64,000 bases of DNA from Nonomuraea sp. NEAU-A123 (GTDB lineage Bacteria; Actinomycetota; Actinomycetes; Streptosporangiales; Streptosporangiaceae). The translations under genes were made by a program, and so were the position numbers. The stretch lies in NCBI RefSeq assembly GCF_018603905.1, contig NZ_JAHFZZ010000009.1, positions 372,001 to 436,000 on the forward strand, read 5' to 3'. Positions 32,101 through 37,752 of the stretch are shown in pieces (within the stretch, counting starts at the first letter, position 1; each line of letters starts with the position of its first letter). The notes under the pieces are model-generated. The model was given only the letters and a program-made list of their open reading frames with translations, was not told where the DNA came from and did no database searches.

Positions 32101-32992
32101 GCGCGAGGTCGGTCTCGCCGTTGCGCAGCGCCTGGCAGGCCAGGTGCAGGGCGACCAGGGAGGCGGAGCAGGCGGTGTCGACGGTGAGCGTGGGCCCTTC
32201 GAGTCCGAGGGCGTAGGCGATCCGGCCGGACACCACGCTCGGGGCGTTCCCCGTCACGAGGTAGCCCTCGATCTCCTCCGGCGCCTTGTCGAGCCGGGGA
32301 CCGTAGTCCTGCGGCTCGGCGCCGATGAACACGCCGGACTGGCTGCCCCGCAGCGAGCGCGGATCGATGCCCGCCCGCTCGAACGCCTCCCAGGAAGCCT
32401 CGAGCACCAGGCGCTGCTGGGGGTCCATGGCGACGGCCTCACGCGGGTTGATGCCGAAGAAGTCGGCGTCGAACTCACCGGCGTCGTGCAGGAAGTGCCC
32501 CGACCGGACATAGGTGGAGTTGGGCGCGTCCGGATCGTCGTCGAACAGCCGGTCAAGGTCCCAGCCCCGGTCCACGGGGAACCCGGTGAGGGTCTCCCCG
32601 CTCTCGGCGACGAGCCGCCACAGCTCCTCCGGGGAGGTGATTCCGCCCGGATAGCGGCAGCCGATGCCGATGACGGCGATCGGCTCATCCCGGCCGACGG
32701 CCGGGTGGACCTCTACGGCCGCCGCGTCGCCCAGCCCGAGCACCTCGGTGAACAGGTAGTCGACCACCGCGTCGGGGGTGGGATGGTCGAAGGCGATGGT
32801 GATCGGCAGTTCGGCGCCGACCGCCTGGGCCAGACGGTCGTGCAGCTCGACGGCGGCCAGCGAGTCGAGTCCCAGTTCCCTGAAGCCGCGCTGGGGGTCC
32901 ACCGCGTCGGGGGCATCGGGGAACACGGTCCGCAGGACCTCGACCGTCAGGTCGTTGACCAGGTCTGCGAGGAAGCGACGCTGCTCGCTCAA
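20135..32992 (-). CDS. Modular type I PKS, loading ACP plus modules 1 and 2
   Basis: A 4285-residue PKS. It opens with an ACP (about 15-85, GLDSL near 42) with no loading KSQ, AT or ligase, so the starter must be delivered in trans. Module 1: KS 100-525 (TACSASL), AT 625-925 (GHSQGE, VASH: ethylmalonyl-like), DH with intact HxxxGxxxxP, ER, KR with LDD, ACP near 2110. Module 2: KS 2165-2590 (TACSSSL), AT 2700-2990 (GHSVGE, GFHS: malonyl-like), DH near 3095 with HxxxDxxxxP, ER near 3687, KR near 3854 with VAD instead of LDD, ACP near 4166, C-terminal docking helix. A TTG start has GGAG six bases upstream. It lies 12 bases after the decarboxylase. An altered module 2 DH would explain a retained hydroxyl for glycosylation. 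Confidence 0.96.
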   Translation of the reverse strand: MSEQRRFLADLVNDLTVEVLRTVFPDAPDAVDPQRGFRELGLDSLAAVELHDRLAQAVGAELPITIAFDHPTPDAVVDYLFTEVLGLGDAAAVEVHPAVGRDEPIAVIGIGCRYPGGITSPEELWRLVAESGETLTGFPVDRGWDLDRLFDDDPDAPNSTYVRSGHFLHDAGEFDADFFGINPREAVAMDPQQRLVLEASWEAFERAGIDPRSLRGSQSGVFIGAEPQDYGPRLDKAPEEIEGYLVTGNAPSVVSGRIAYALGLEGPTLTVDTACSASLVALHLACQALRNGETDLALAGGVTVMSTPGTYTAFSRQRVLAADGRCKAFAASADGTGFSEGVGILAIERLSDARRRGHPVLAVIRGSAINQDGASSGLTAPNGPSQERVIRRALADAGLSPAEIDVVEAHGTGTKLGDPIEAHALMATYGKDRGERGPLRLGSIKSNIGHTQAAAGVAGVIKMAMAMRHETLPRTLHVDEPSPYVNWSLGAVELLTESRPWLANGTPRRAGVSSFGVSGTNAHLILEEPPVEATLDGDGGLPPAVVPMVLSGKAPEALRGQAARLAAHLAEHEDLDLADVAHSLVTSRSTWEHRAVVVAGDRAELLAGLTALSEGEPAADVIEGEATAERRAVFIFPGQGSQWAGMAVELLDSSPVFARRMDECAAEIESYVDWRLLDVLRGEPGAPSFERLDVVQPALFAVMVSLAALWESLGVRPAAVVGHSQGEVAAAYVAGGLSLADAVRVIVLRSRLFAERLMGRGGIAAIGASAGAVEERLTRWEGRLSIGAKNGPSSCTAVGDEAALAELVAQCEADGLRARLLPTTVASHCDQVDPLREQLTEMLRTVSPTMGDVPFYSTVTGGVLDTEELTADYWFHNARQPIEFQAVIEGLLARGHDAFLEMSAHPVLVMSVQDTIEEAGADAFASGTLRRGEGDLRRVLASVAQAHVRGVSVDWDSLLTGAKQVDLPTYAFQRRHYWLENRTSAGDVASAGLTAPGHPLLGAAVTLAESGGALLTGRLSLQLHPWLADHAAAGTLLLPGTAFVELAIRAGDQVGCGLLEELTLEAPLVVPERGGVWLQVSVGAPEDAGRRRIGVHSRSEDAPADAPWTRHASGYVAVDDAPEVFDLAQWPPDGATPADLDGLYERLASAGYGYGPLFQGLKAAWRRGDEVFAEVTLPEQARREAELFGLHPALLDAALHAGSLLDTADERLSLPFAWTGVSLRATGASAVRVRLSPAGPDTLSLWLADTSGVPVATVRSLISRPASAQQLSAASVAHGDSLFRVAWTAAPALPSATAAGGAAVLGPDPHGLRRAGIASAEFADLTALTTSDRLPDTVFVTFGSDGFMEQVGGDVPDGARAATHRALGLVQAWLADERLASVRLVVVTCGAVAAGTDAEVRDLANAPVWGLLRSAQSEHPGRFVLLDLDHSDVPVPAVLAALTEPQLALRAGELLVPRLARAATNDTLTPPAGAPEWRLDAAIKGSLDGLSLVPCPEAARPLGPDEVRVSVRAAGLNFRDLVVTLGMVPEHDEPIGGEIAGVVLEVGAGVADLVPGDRVLGLLDGAFGPVGVTDRRLLARMPAGWSFAEAASVPVAFLTAYYGLVDLAGVRSGDRVLIHAAAGGVGMAAVQLARWLGAEVFGTASEGKWGALALDEDHVASSRTLEFAEKFGRVDVVLNSLAGEFLDASLGLLSEGGRFLEIGKTDVREAGQVADAHPGVRYLPYSLMEAGPDRLRDQLAEVLALFERGVLELPPVRVWDVRRAGEALRFMSLARHTGKIVLSMPPTFGGGGGTVLVTGGTGGLGALVARHLVTVHGVRDLLLVSRSGMSATGAAELLQELSGLGARVRVAACDVADRDALAKVLAEVSAQAPLRGVVHAAGALDDGVLDSLTPERVDAVLRPKVAGAWNLHELTRELDVSAFVLFSSAAGVLGDAGQSNYAAANVFLDALAAHRRAHGLAAVSLAWGFWEQRSNMSAHLREADIARMERSGARGLSSEEGLALFDAALTVDEALLAPIRLDLAAMRRESASVHPLLRGLVHMPAQRNVAASAVPAGAVSALERQLAGLPETERDQVLVSLIRAQAATVLGHADAASVDAGRAFKELGFDSLTAIELRNRLNAATGLRLSATLVFDYPTPAVLAQHIKGKLLGAESPAAPVAAPAAPLDDDPIAIVGMSCRYPGGVDSPEALWRMLVEGRDAMAEFPADRGWDLERLYDPDTESAGSSYARVGGFVYEAGEFDAAFFGISPREALATDPQQRLLLEASWEALERAGIDPGDLRGSPTGVFVGASATGYATGPAPLPEEVEGYLITGNSSSVMSGRVAYALGLEGPAMTLDTACSSSLVAMHLACESLRRGESTLALAGGVTVLSTPEIFVEFSRQRGLARDGRCKAFAEAADGTAFAEGVGLVLLERLSDARRLGHQVLAVVRGSAVNQDGASNGLTAPNGPSQQRVIRQAVANAGLGLADIDAVEGHGTGTTLGDPIEAQALLATYGQDRPEDRPLWLGTVKSNIGHTQCAAGVAGVIKMVMAMRHGVLPKTLHVDSPSSHVDWSAGAVSLVTEPTPWPGGDRPRRAGVSSFGISGTNAHVVIEGVPAEDPVPDDAPAPADVPVPVVVSGRGEDGVRAQAERLRDFVVGSAAAGPAEVGHSLVRTRSLLSHRAVVVAADREQLVAGLARVAAGAEPVDVVTGPEGLGEGSRGGLGFMFTGQGSQRTEMGLELTRAFPAFKGHLEAVAAGLDRYLDVPLTEVMWGRPELLDQTLYAQTGLFAVEVALYRLLESWGVVPDYLLGHSVGELTAAHVAGVLSLEDACALVAARGQLMGSLPAGGAMVAVGAGERTVADLLSEISDLSGVAIASVNGPASVVVSGDEPAVERVAEEFARRGVRCRRLRVSDGFHSHRMEPILGAFGEVAGGLEYGVPEIPVVSNLTGEPVREFSAEYWVRHLREPVRFADSVAFLRERGVRTLLELGPDGVLSGLVQEQGPVPVALPVLRRDRDEAGQLVTALGRAYARGTEVNWEAFFDGAGRAVDLPTYAFQRRHYWLRSSHHGGDPASLGLEAADHPLLGAAVELPDTGGSLFTGRLSLGTHPWLADHRILDTVLVPGTAFVELAVAAGHQAGCDLVEELTLETPLVLGERDAVTIEVIVSGADDSGRHTLTVYSRAAAGERPWIRHATGTLAVGAQRPAFDLAEWPPPGAEPIDVGGLYERLAGEGVAYGPAFRGLRAAWQRDGEVFADVELPDAVAADAGRFGLHPALFDAVLHAIGLAEPSEDQQVELPFTWSEVSLYATGAAAARVRVSADGSGAPLLTVADATGAPLATVGSLAMRPVSGAGLRAGRNGTGASPYQVTWTPVTTGAPWDDWAVLGTEDDELPGALRSAGLPVRTAVGLAALSVTPTVVLVSAGFASASADPSAAARDVTGRTLALLQDWLADDRFAGARLALVTGGSVRATADDDAPDLVHAPVWGLVRAAQAENPGRFLLIDVDGTEASYRALPTVLAGQEPELALREGEARAPRLTRTDDDGLLKPPAGAESWRLEITEPGTIDALEAAVCDAARRPLGEFEVRVSVRAGGLNFRDVLMALGMYPGAASLGTEGAGVIVEVGSGVTAFAPGDRVLGLFEESFGPYTTTDHRMIAHMPAGWSFVTAAAMPAVFATAYYGLVDLGGVRSGDRVLIHAAAGGVGMAAVQLARWLGAEVFGTASVGKWGALPLDAEHVASSRTLEFAEKFGSVDVVLNSLAGEFIDASLGLLSEGGRFVEMGKTDLRSPDTIAPGVRYTPFDLSDAGPDRTREILTELVKLFEGGVLEPLPTRAWDVRRAPEAFRHMAQARHIGKIVLTVPTPLDRPGTVLVTGGTGGLGALVARHLVAEHGVRDLLLVGRRGLEAPGADRLRAELTEQGARVEVAACDVADRDALAALLGRVAPDRPLTAVVHTAGVVADGVIDSLTPAQVDTVWQPKAEAAWHLHELTEDLDLSAFVLFSSSAGTLDAAGQGNYAAANAFLDALAAHRRAAGLPAVSLAWGMWAPEVGGMTAQLGEADLRRLRRSGLLPLSAEAGLALFDESLARDEATLVPIRLDLAAMRSREEGPPAMLRGLVTAPISRAPATAQVTAPASLADQLAPLSRAARDRLLLTLVRTHVAAVLGHATGDPVDPVRGFKELGFDSLTAVELRNRLSAAADVRLPATLVFDYPTPSAVADYIKSELLGDDEAAAEPLEAELTELEHALDNLVPDPDGHARITARLKALTAKWTEAHGRTAADPAEPRLESASAEELFTILDKEF
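21767..21952. repeat. 186-bp ER segment identical to 4111-4296
   Basis: Partner of the module 4 repeat, in the ER of module 2. Confidence 0.85.
28230..28346. repeat. 117-bp ER segment identical to 10833-10949
   Basis: Partner of the module 3 repeat, in the ER of module 1. Confidence 0.85.
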
Positions 32993-33004
32993 GACACACT
33001 CCGC

Positions 33005-34222
33005 TCACTCGTACTTGCGGTTGAATTCGATCCGGGAGACGGACACCACCTGGTGACCGCGTGCGACGACCTCGATGGGCGCGGGGTGGCCCAGGAACAT
33101 CACCAGGCTCGCGGTCATCCCGTAGGCCCCCGCGTTGGGAATGGACACGACGTCGCCGGGTTCGAGCGGCGGCAGGGACACGTTCCTGGCGAGGATGTCG
33201 CCGGGGGTGCAGAGCGGGCCGACCAGGGTCGCGGGCTGCCGCTCGCCGTCGAAGGCGGCGTCGTCGAGCTCCACCGAGACCGGCAGCAGCCTGCCCAGGC
33301 CCGACATGCCGCCGAGCGTGTTGATGCCGGCGTCCAGGATGACGAATCTGCGGCCGCGGCTCTCCTTGACGTTGACCACCGTGCAGACCAGCCGGCCGCA
33401 GTCGCCGGCCAGGTAGCGGCCGGACTCGCAGGCGATCTCGGGCGTGCCCGCCCGCCAGCCGGGGAAGCGCGCGTCCAGGACGGTCTCCAGCCCGGCGCGG
33501 AGCCCGCCGTACACGGGCCGCTCTCCCGAGGCGAGGTACGGGGCGGCGAATCCGCCGCCGATGTCCAGCAACCGGATCGGCAGGCCCGTGTCCCGCTTCA
33601 GGCGGGCGGCCACCGAGATGGTGTGCGCGAACTCGGCGACGAGGCTCTCCTCGTCCTTGGAGTTGCTCAGCGAGAACAGGTGCGCTCCGGCCAGCCGCGT
33701 GCCGGGCACCGCCCGGAGCTGCGGCATCAGGCCGGGGAGCGTCTCGTCGTCGAAGCCGAACTGGGAGGGCGCGCCGGTCATCCGGATGCTGGTGGCGGCG
33801 CCGGGCTCGGCGCTGTTGACGCGTAGCAGGCAGTCCACGATCACGCCGCGCTTGGTCGCGACCTCGCCGACGTGCCACAGGTCGGTGAGTGACTCGACGG
33901 AGAACATGCGGACGCCGCCGTCGACGGCGACCGCCAGCTCTTCGGTGGTCTTGCCCGGTCCGGTGTGGAGCACCTCGGAGCCGTCGAAGCCGGCGGCGAA
34001 CGCCGCGTTCAGCTCACCGGTCGAGCTGATCTCGGCGAGCGCTCCGCCGTCGCGCAGCGCTCGCGCGATCTCCGGATGCGGGTTGGCCTTGAAGGAGTAG
34101 AACAGCGAGAACCCGTCGGGCAGGGCGCGGCGCAGGTCCGCCTGCGCGGCGGTGACGCGGTCCAGGTCGTAGACGTACAGCGGGGAGCCGTAGCGGGCGA
34201 CGAGCTCGGTGTACCAGTTCAC
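33005..34222 (-). CDS. PLP-dependent decarboxylase, beta-aminoacyl-ACP forming (VinO-like)
   Basis: A 405-residue fold-type III PLP enzyme of the ornithine/diaminopimelate decarboxylase family. PLP Lys45 is in FYSFKANPHP. A phosphate-binding glycine stretch lies near DIGGGFAAPY, and a C-terminal GPLCTPGDIL carries the cysteine expected near the partner active site. In macrolactam clusters such enzymes act on an aspartyl-type substrate tethered to an ACP, releasing the alpha-carboxylate to leave a beta-amino acid; that role is inferred here from context. GTG start with GGAGG six bases upstream, overlapping the adenylating enzyme's stop by GTGA. It sits between that enzyme and the loading-ACP PKS, consistent with making beta-alanyl-ACP. 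The product would be 3-aminobutyrate only if 3-methylaspartate were supplied, and no glutamate mutase genes are present. Confidence 0.9.
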   Translation of the reverse strand: MNWYTELVARYGSPLYVYDLDRVTAAQADLRRALPDGFSLFYSFKANPHPEIARALRDGGALAEISSTGELNAAFAAGFDGSEVLHTGPGKTTEELAVAVDGGVRMFSVESLTDLWHVGEVATKRGVIVDCLLRVNSAEPGAATSIRMTGAPSQFGFDDETLPGLMPQLRAVPGTRLAGAHLFSLSNSKDEESLVAEFAHTISVAARLKRDTGLPIRLLDIGGGFAAPYLASGERPVYGGLRAGLETVLDARFPGWRAGTPEIACESGRYLAGDCGRLVCTVVNVKESRGRRFVILDAGINTLGGMSGLGRLLPVSVELDDAAFDGERQPATLVGPLCTPGDILARNVSLPPLEPGDVVSIPNAGAYGMTASLVMFLGHPAPIEVVARGHQVVSVSRIEFNRKYE

Positions 34223-35727
34223 GCGTCGCCTCCAATGAGCAGCATGGCCATCTGTTTCCGCTCGTTCTTGCCGTTGAGCGTCAGCGGGAAGCGCGGCAGG
34301 ACGCGGCAGGCGGCGGGCACCTTCGCGGGTTCGAGCCGCTGCTTCAGCGCGTGCAGCACGGAATTGGGCGTCAGGTCGGCCTCGACGAACACGACGAGGT
34401 CGTGTCCTTCGGCCGGGGGCAGCACGACGGCCGCGCGTACACCCGGGATGTCCATGGCGGCCGCCTCGATCTCGACCGTGCTCATCCGGGTGCCCTTGCG
34501 TTTGAACATGTCGTCTCGGCGGCCTTCGAAGTACAGGTAGCCGTCCTGGTCGAGCCGGCCGTAGTCGCCGGTGTGCAGGCGGATCTCACCGGTGGCCTTG
34601 TCGGGGCGGTAGGCGCGCGCGCTGAGCTCGGGGTCGCGCCAGTAGCCGGCCATCACGTGGGGACCGGCCACCACGATCTCCCCGGTCTCCCCGGCCGGCA
34701 GTGACCGGCCCTCGGGGTCCGCGATCACCACCCGGGTGCCGGGAAGCGGACGGCCGACCGCGCCGGGGCGTTCCTGGTCCAGCTCCGGTTCCATGATCGT
34801 GACGCGCTTGCATTCGGTGATGCCGTACATGCGCACCACCTGAGCCCCGGGGAAGCAGGAGCGGAGGCTTCGGATGGTCGCCTCCGGCAGCGCGGCCCCG
34901 GTGTTGGTGAACATCCGTACCTTCGGCGTGGCCTGGCTGGCCCGCCGGGCCAGAGTCGCGATCATGCCGCCCAGTGAGGGGACGACGGGCACGACGGTCG
35001 CGCCGGACTCGCGGAGCTGACCGAGCAGGGTCAGGTCGGCTCCTTCCTCGGCCAGGACCAGCTCGGCGCCGCCGAGCGTGGCGAGGAAGATCTGATAGAG
35101 GCCGTAGTCGAAGGACATGGGCAGCCGGCAGAAGACCACGTCGTCCTGGCCGTATCCGAGCACCGCGTTGATGGCCGAGGCGGCGAAGGTGACCTGCGCG
35201 TGCGGGCACATCACGCCCTTGGGGGCGGCGGTGCTGCCCGAGGTGTAGATGAGGATGGCGACGTCCGAGGGCAGGATCTTGCCCGGCTCGTACGCGTCCG
35301 GCCACCCCGCCATCTCCTCGACCTCGGTCCAGAAGTCGCCGAGGTCGTACACCGGCACCGTGGCGAGGTCGTGCATGGTCTCGCCGCCACCGATGATCAG
35401 CTTGGGCTCCGCGTCTTCCAGCACGGAGCGGAGATGGAAGGCCTTCATGTCGGGGTGCAGCGGCACGAAGACGGCGCCGAGCCGGGAGAGGCCGTAGACG
35501 ATGGGTACCGTCTCGCGCCGGTTGGGCAGCTGAACGATGACCCGATCGCCCGGGCCGACGCCGTTGGCCGCCAGCCAGCCGACGACGGCGCGGCTGAGCT
35601 CGTCGACCCGCCGGTAGCTCCACGCACCGTGCGCGTCGCGGACCGCGAGCCCTTCCGGTCTCGCGTTGGTGGCCTCGTCGAGCAGCTCGTGGATGAGGCC
35701 TGATCGAAGGAACCGCGTCCCGTCCAA
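34219..35727 (-). CDS. Beta-amino-acid adenylating enzyme (VinN/FlvN-like, aspartate-selective)
   Basis: An ANL-superfamily ligase of about 502 residues with A3 loop IYTSGSTAAPKG, RMYGITE and a C-terminal LNGKNERKQM. The binding pocket shows FDYGLYQ (Asp207) and TECKRV (Lys307, Arg308, numbered from the TTG start). From memory, VinN uses equivalent Asp, Lys and Arg residues to hold the amino group and carboxylates of 3-methylaspartate, and FlvN prefers L-aspartate; the same triad is visible here. It should form aspartyl-AMP and load the discrete ACP. The TTG at 35727 has GGAGG six bases upstream. An in-frame GTG at 35778 lacks an SD and would almost touch the promoter. Three AGGGG repeats in 11-bp register lie 86 bases upstream. 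The decarboxylase overlaps by four bases. Confidence 0.9.
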   Translation of the reverse strand: MDGTRFLRSGLIHELLDEATNARPEGLAVRDAHGAWSYRRVDELSRAVVGWLAANGVGPGDRVIVQLPNRRETVPIVYGLSRLGAVFVPLHPDMKAFHLRSVLEDAEPKLIIGGGETMHDLATVPVYDLGDFWTEVEEMAGWPDAYEPGKILPSDVAILIYTSGSTAAPKGVMCPHAQVTFAASAINAVLGYGQDDVVFCRLPMSFDYGLYQIFLATLGGAELVLAEEGADLTLLGQLRESGATVVPVVPSLGGMIATLARRASQATPKVRMFTNTGAALPEATIRSLRSCFPGAQVVRMYGITECKRVTIMEPELDQERPGAVGRPLPGTRVVIADPEGRSLPAGETGEIVVAGPHVMAGYWRDPELSARAYRPDKATGEIRLHTGDYGRLDQDGYLYFEGRRDDMFKRKGTRMSTVEIEAAAMDIPGVRAAVVLPPAEGHDLVVFVEADLTPNSVLHALKQRLEPAKVPAACRVLPRFPLTLNGKNERKQMAMLLIGGDA

Positions 35728-35812
35728 TATCGTCCTCCCGCCTATGTGGGAAAGGAATATCAGCGAATATCGAATCACTGAAAAGTTATCTCGAATCCCT
35801 ATTTCAAATAGA

Positions 35813-35839
35813 CCCCTACCGCCCCCCTAAAGCGCCCCT
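35813..35839 (-). promoter_or_regulatory. AGGGG direct repeats, starter/PKS operon
   Basis: CCCCT begins at 35813, 35824 and 35835 (plus strand), again three AGGGG units in exact 11-bp register reading toward the aspartate-activating ligase. The distal unit lies in the last codons of the upstream ligase. TAGGGA at 35796-35801 is a candidate -10, nine bases beyond the repeat, which would make GTG 35778 nearly leaderless and favours TTG 35727. Confidence 0.65.
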
Positions 35840-37377
35840 CCCCCTTCCTGGGCGCGCCCGCGTTTCTGTACCAGACCCGCGGCGAGCGCGCGCAGACCGG
35901 CCCGGTCGACTTTTCTGTTGGGATTCAGCGGCAGCTCGTCCAGATGGCGATAGTGCCGTGGCACGATTCCGGCCGGCAGCGTCTCGATGAGCCGGGTGGT
36001 GAAATCGGTGGGCGCCAGCGGATTCCCGGTGTAGAACACGACGGGTACGGCGGTGCCGTCGTTCTCGGCGCTCACCGTCACCGCGTCCACCACGCCGGCC
36101 ACGCCGCGCACGGCGTGATCGATCTCGGCCAGTTCCACCCGCCAGCCGTGCACCTGCACCTGGGCGTCGGCGCGGCCGAGATAGACGAGCTCGCCATTGT
36201 CCGCGACCCGGACGCGGTCGCCGGTGTTGTACCAGGTACGGCCGTCCCCTTCGATGAACCGGCCCTTGTCGTCTTCCGGATCGAGGTATCCCGGTGTCAG
36301 CTGCGGCCCGGTGATCCACAGCTCGCCCTCGTCGCGGACGGGCCGGCCAGCGTCGTCGACCAGGAGGTGGCCGTGGCCGGGATGCACCCTGCCGATCGGG
36401 GACAGGCCGTTGACGCAGCGGCCCGGTGAGGTCTCCGGGGACCAGCGGTGACCGGTGATCGTGATCGTCAGCTCGGTCGGGCCGTAGAGGTTCTCCATGA
36501 CGGAGTCGCTCGCCGCGCGCTGCCAGTCGACGGCGTCCGCGCACTTCAGCGCCTCTCCGGCGAAGAAGCTCCAGCGCAGGGTCGGCAGCGCCCCCGGCGC
36601 CAGCCCACCGGTCCTGCGGACCAGCGGGATCGCGCTGGGGGTGGAGAACCACACGGTGATCCCCTGCTCGGCCAGGAACTCCGGCAGGTGTCCGTACGCA
36701 TGCGACGGCACCCCCACTGCGGTCGCCCCGGCGGCCCAGGCGCAGAACAGGTCGAACATCGCGCAGTCGAAGGTCAGGTCGAAGGTCTGCGAGAACACGT
36801 CATCGGGGGTGAAGTCGTAGCGTCCGGCCAGCAGCCGGAAGTAGTGCGCGGTGTTGCCGTGCGTGATGGGCACCCCCTTGGGCCGGCCCGTCGACCCCGA
36901 GGTGAACAGCACGTAGGCGACGTCGGCGGCGTCGACCGGCCGCGGCGCGGCGAGGGCCCGCCCGCCACCGAGCGTGTCGGGCGAAAGGACCGGCACGTCC
37001 ACTCCCTGGGCGCGGAGGTCCTCCGCCCGCTTCTGGCCGCGATCATCGACGATCAGCGCCGACACCCCGGCGGCCTCGATCATCTGGCGTGTCCGGGACG
37101 CCGGGAAGTCCGGCTGGAGCGGCACGACCGCCGCTCCCGCGTAGAGGCCGGCCAGGATGCCGGCGTACGCCGTGCCCCCCTTGTCCGCGAGGACCCCCAC
37201 GGCGCCGGGCCGGCCCGGCGCCGACCGCAGCAGGAAGCCCGCCCAGCGCAGGGCCGCCCGGGGGAGCTCCGCGTAGGTCGCCGTGTCCGGGCCGACCCGG
37301 AAGGCGGGCCGGTCGGGGGCCATGGCCAGGCCGCGCAGGAATTGCGCATAGAGGGGTCGCGGATAATCTGCATTCAT
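35827..37377 (-). CDS. Amino acid adenylation enzyme (VinM-like capping ligase)
   Basis: A stand-alone NRPS-type adenylation domain of about 516 residues without a carrier protein. Motifs visible are LFTSGSTGRPKG (A3), NLYGPTE (A5), GELWITG, TGDRV, YLGRADAQVQVHGWRVE (A7-A8) and LPLNPNRKVDR (A10). In vicenistatin-type pathways a second ligase adds an amino acid, usually alanine, to the free amine of the beta-aminoacyl-ACP, protecting it from premature cyclisation; that role is inferred here. Specificity cannot be read with confidence. The ATG at 37377 follows GGTGG by five bases; in-frame ATGs at 37389 and 37398 have no SD. It faces the ACP gene across a short divergent region, and its last codons contain the promoter repeats of the next ligase. 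Confidence 0.87.
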   Translation of the reverse strand: MNADYPRPLYAQFLRGLAMAPDRPAFRVGPDTATYAELPRAALRWAGFLLRSAPGRPGAVGVLADKGGTAYAGILAGLYAGAAVVPLQPDFPASRTRQMIEAAGVSALIVDDRGQKRAEDLRAQGVDVPVLSPDTLGGGRALAAPRPVDAADVAYVLFTSGSTGRPKGVPITHGNTAHYFRLLAGRYDFTPDDVFSQTFDLTFDCAMFDLFCAWAAGATAVGVPSHAYGHLPEFLAEQGITVWFSTPSAIPLVRRTGGLAPGALPTLRWSFFAGEALKCADAVDWQRAASDSVMENLYGPTELTITITGHRWSPETSPGRCVNGLSPIGRVHPGHGHLLVDDAGRPVRDEGELWITGPQLTPGYLDPEDDKGRFIEGDGRTWYNTGDRVRVADNGELVYLGRADAQVQVHGWRVELAEIDHAVRGVAGVVDAVTVSAENDGTAVPVVFYTGNPLAPTDFTTRLIETLPAGIVPRHYRHLDELPLNPNRKVDRAGLRALAAGLVQKRGRAQEGGGAL

Positions 37378-37469
37378 CTGATCCACCATTATGGACATTC
37401 ACATTGTTGCCGGATAACGTCAGCGCCGTAGGCTTTTTCTCGGTAAACTGAGAAAGGAAATCAACTGTC

Positions 37470-37712
37470 ATGTGGGATGCACGCTTCGAAGAACTCCTGC
37501 GGCCGCATCTGCCGTTTCTGCCCGCCACCGAGAAGCTCCTCGAAAATGCGGATCTGCCGGGCCTCGGCCTCGATTCGCTGGGCATCGTCGAACTCCTGGC
37601 CACCCTTGAGGAGGCGTACGGGGTGCGATTCAAGGACGACGCGCTGACGAAGGAGACGTTCGAGACTCCTGGCACGCTCTGGACGGTCCTTTCGGGGATC
37701 TCCGCGGCCTGA
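37470..37712 (+). CDS. Stand-alone acyl carrier protein for starter assembly (VinL-like)
   Basis: An 80-residue carrier protein with the phosphopantetheine site LGLDSLGIVELL (Ser36), followed by helices typical of ACPs. It is the only gene on the plus strand inside the starter block, divergent from the capping ligase and convergent with the acyltransferase. By family analogy it carries aspartate, then beta-alanine, then the capped dipeptidyl starter while ligase, decarboxylase, capping ligase and acyltransferase act in turn. The ATG at 37470 has only a weak AAAGGA ribosome site. A plausible promoter (TTGCCG, 16 bases, TAGGCT) lies in the 71-98 bases separating it from the ligase. A 14-bp perfect hairpin follows the stop. 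Confidence 0.92.
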   Translation: MWDARFEELLRPHLPFLPATEKLLENADLPGLGLDSLGIVELLATLEEAYGVRFKDDALTKETFETPGTLWTVLSGISAA

Positions 37713-37721
37713 CCGGCCGGC

Positions 37722-37752
37722 GCCTGACGAGGCCCGGCGGGCCTCGTCAGGC
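37722..37752. terminator. 14-bp perfect hairpin between ACP and acyltransferase genes
   Basis: A 14-bp stem (37722-37735 with 37739-37752) closes a 3-base loop without mismatch, between the convergent ACP and acyltransferase genes, overlapping the latter's stop codon. It probably ends both transcripts. Confidence 0.85.

Noticed and set aside
37352..37356. A single AGGGG near the capping ligase start
   Set aside because: No partner at 11 or 12 bp on either side, and it lies within coding sequence, so it was not counted as a box.
37043..37675. A minus-strand frame running opposite the ACP and into the ligase start
   Set aside because: It overlaps the ACP and the ligase out of frame and has no recognisable domain; the ACP motif is unambiguous.
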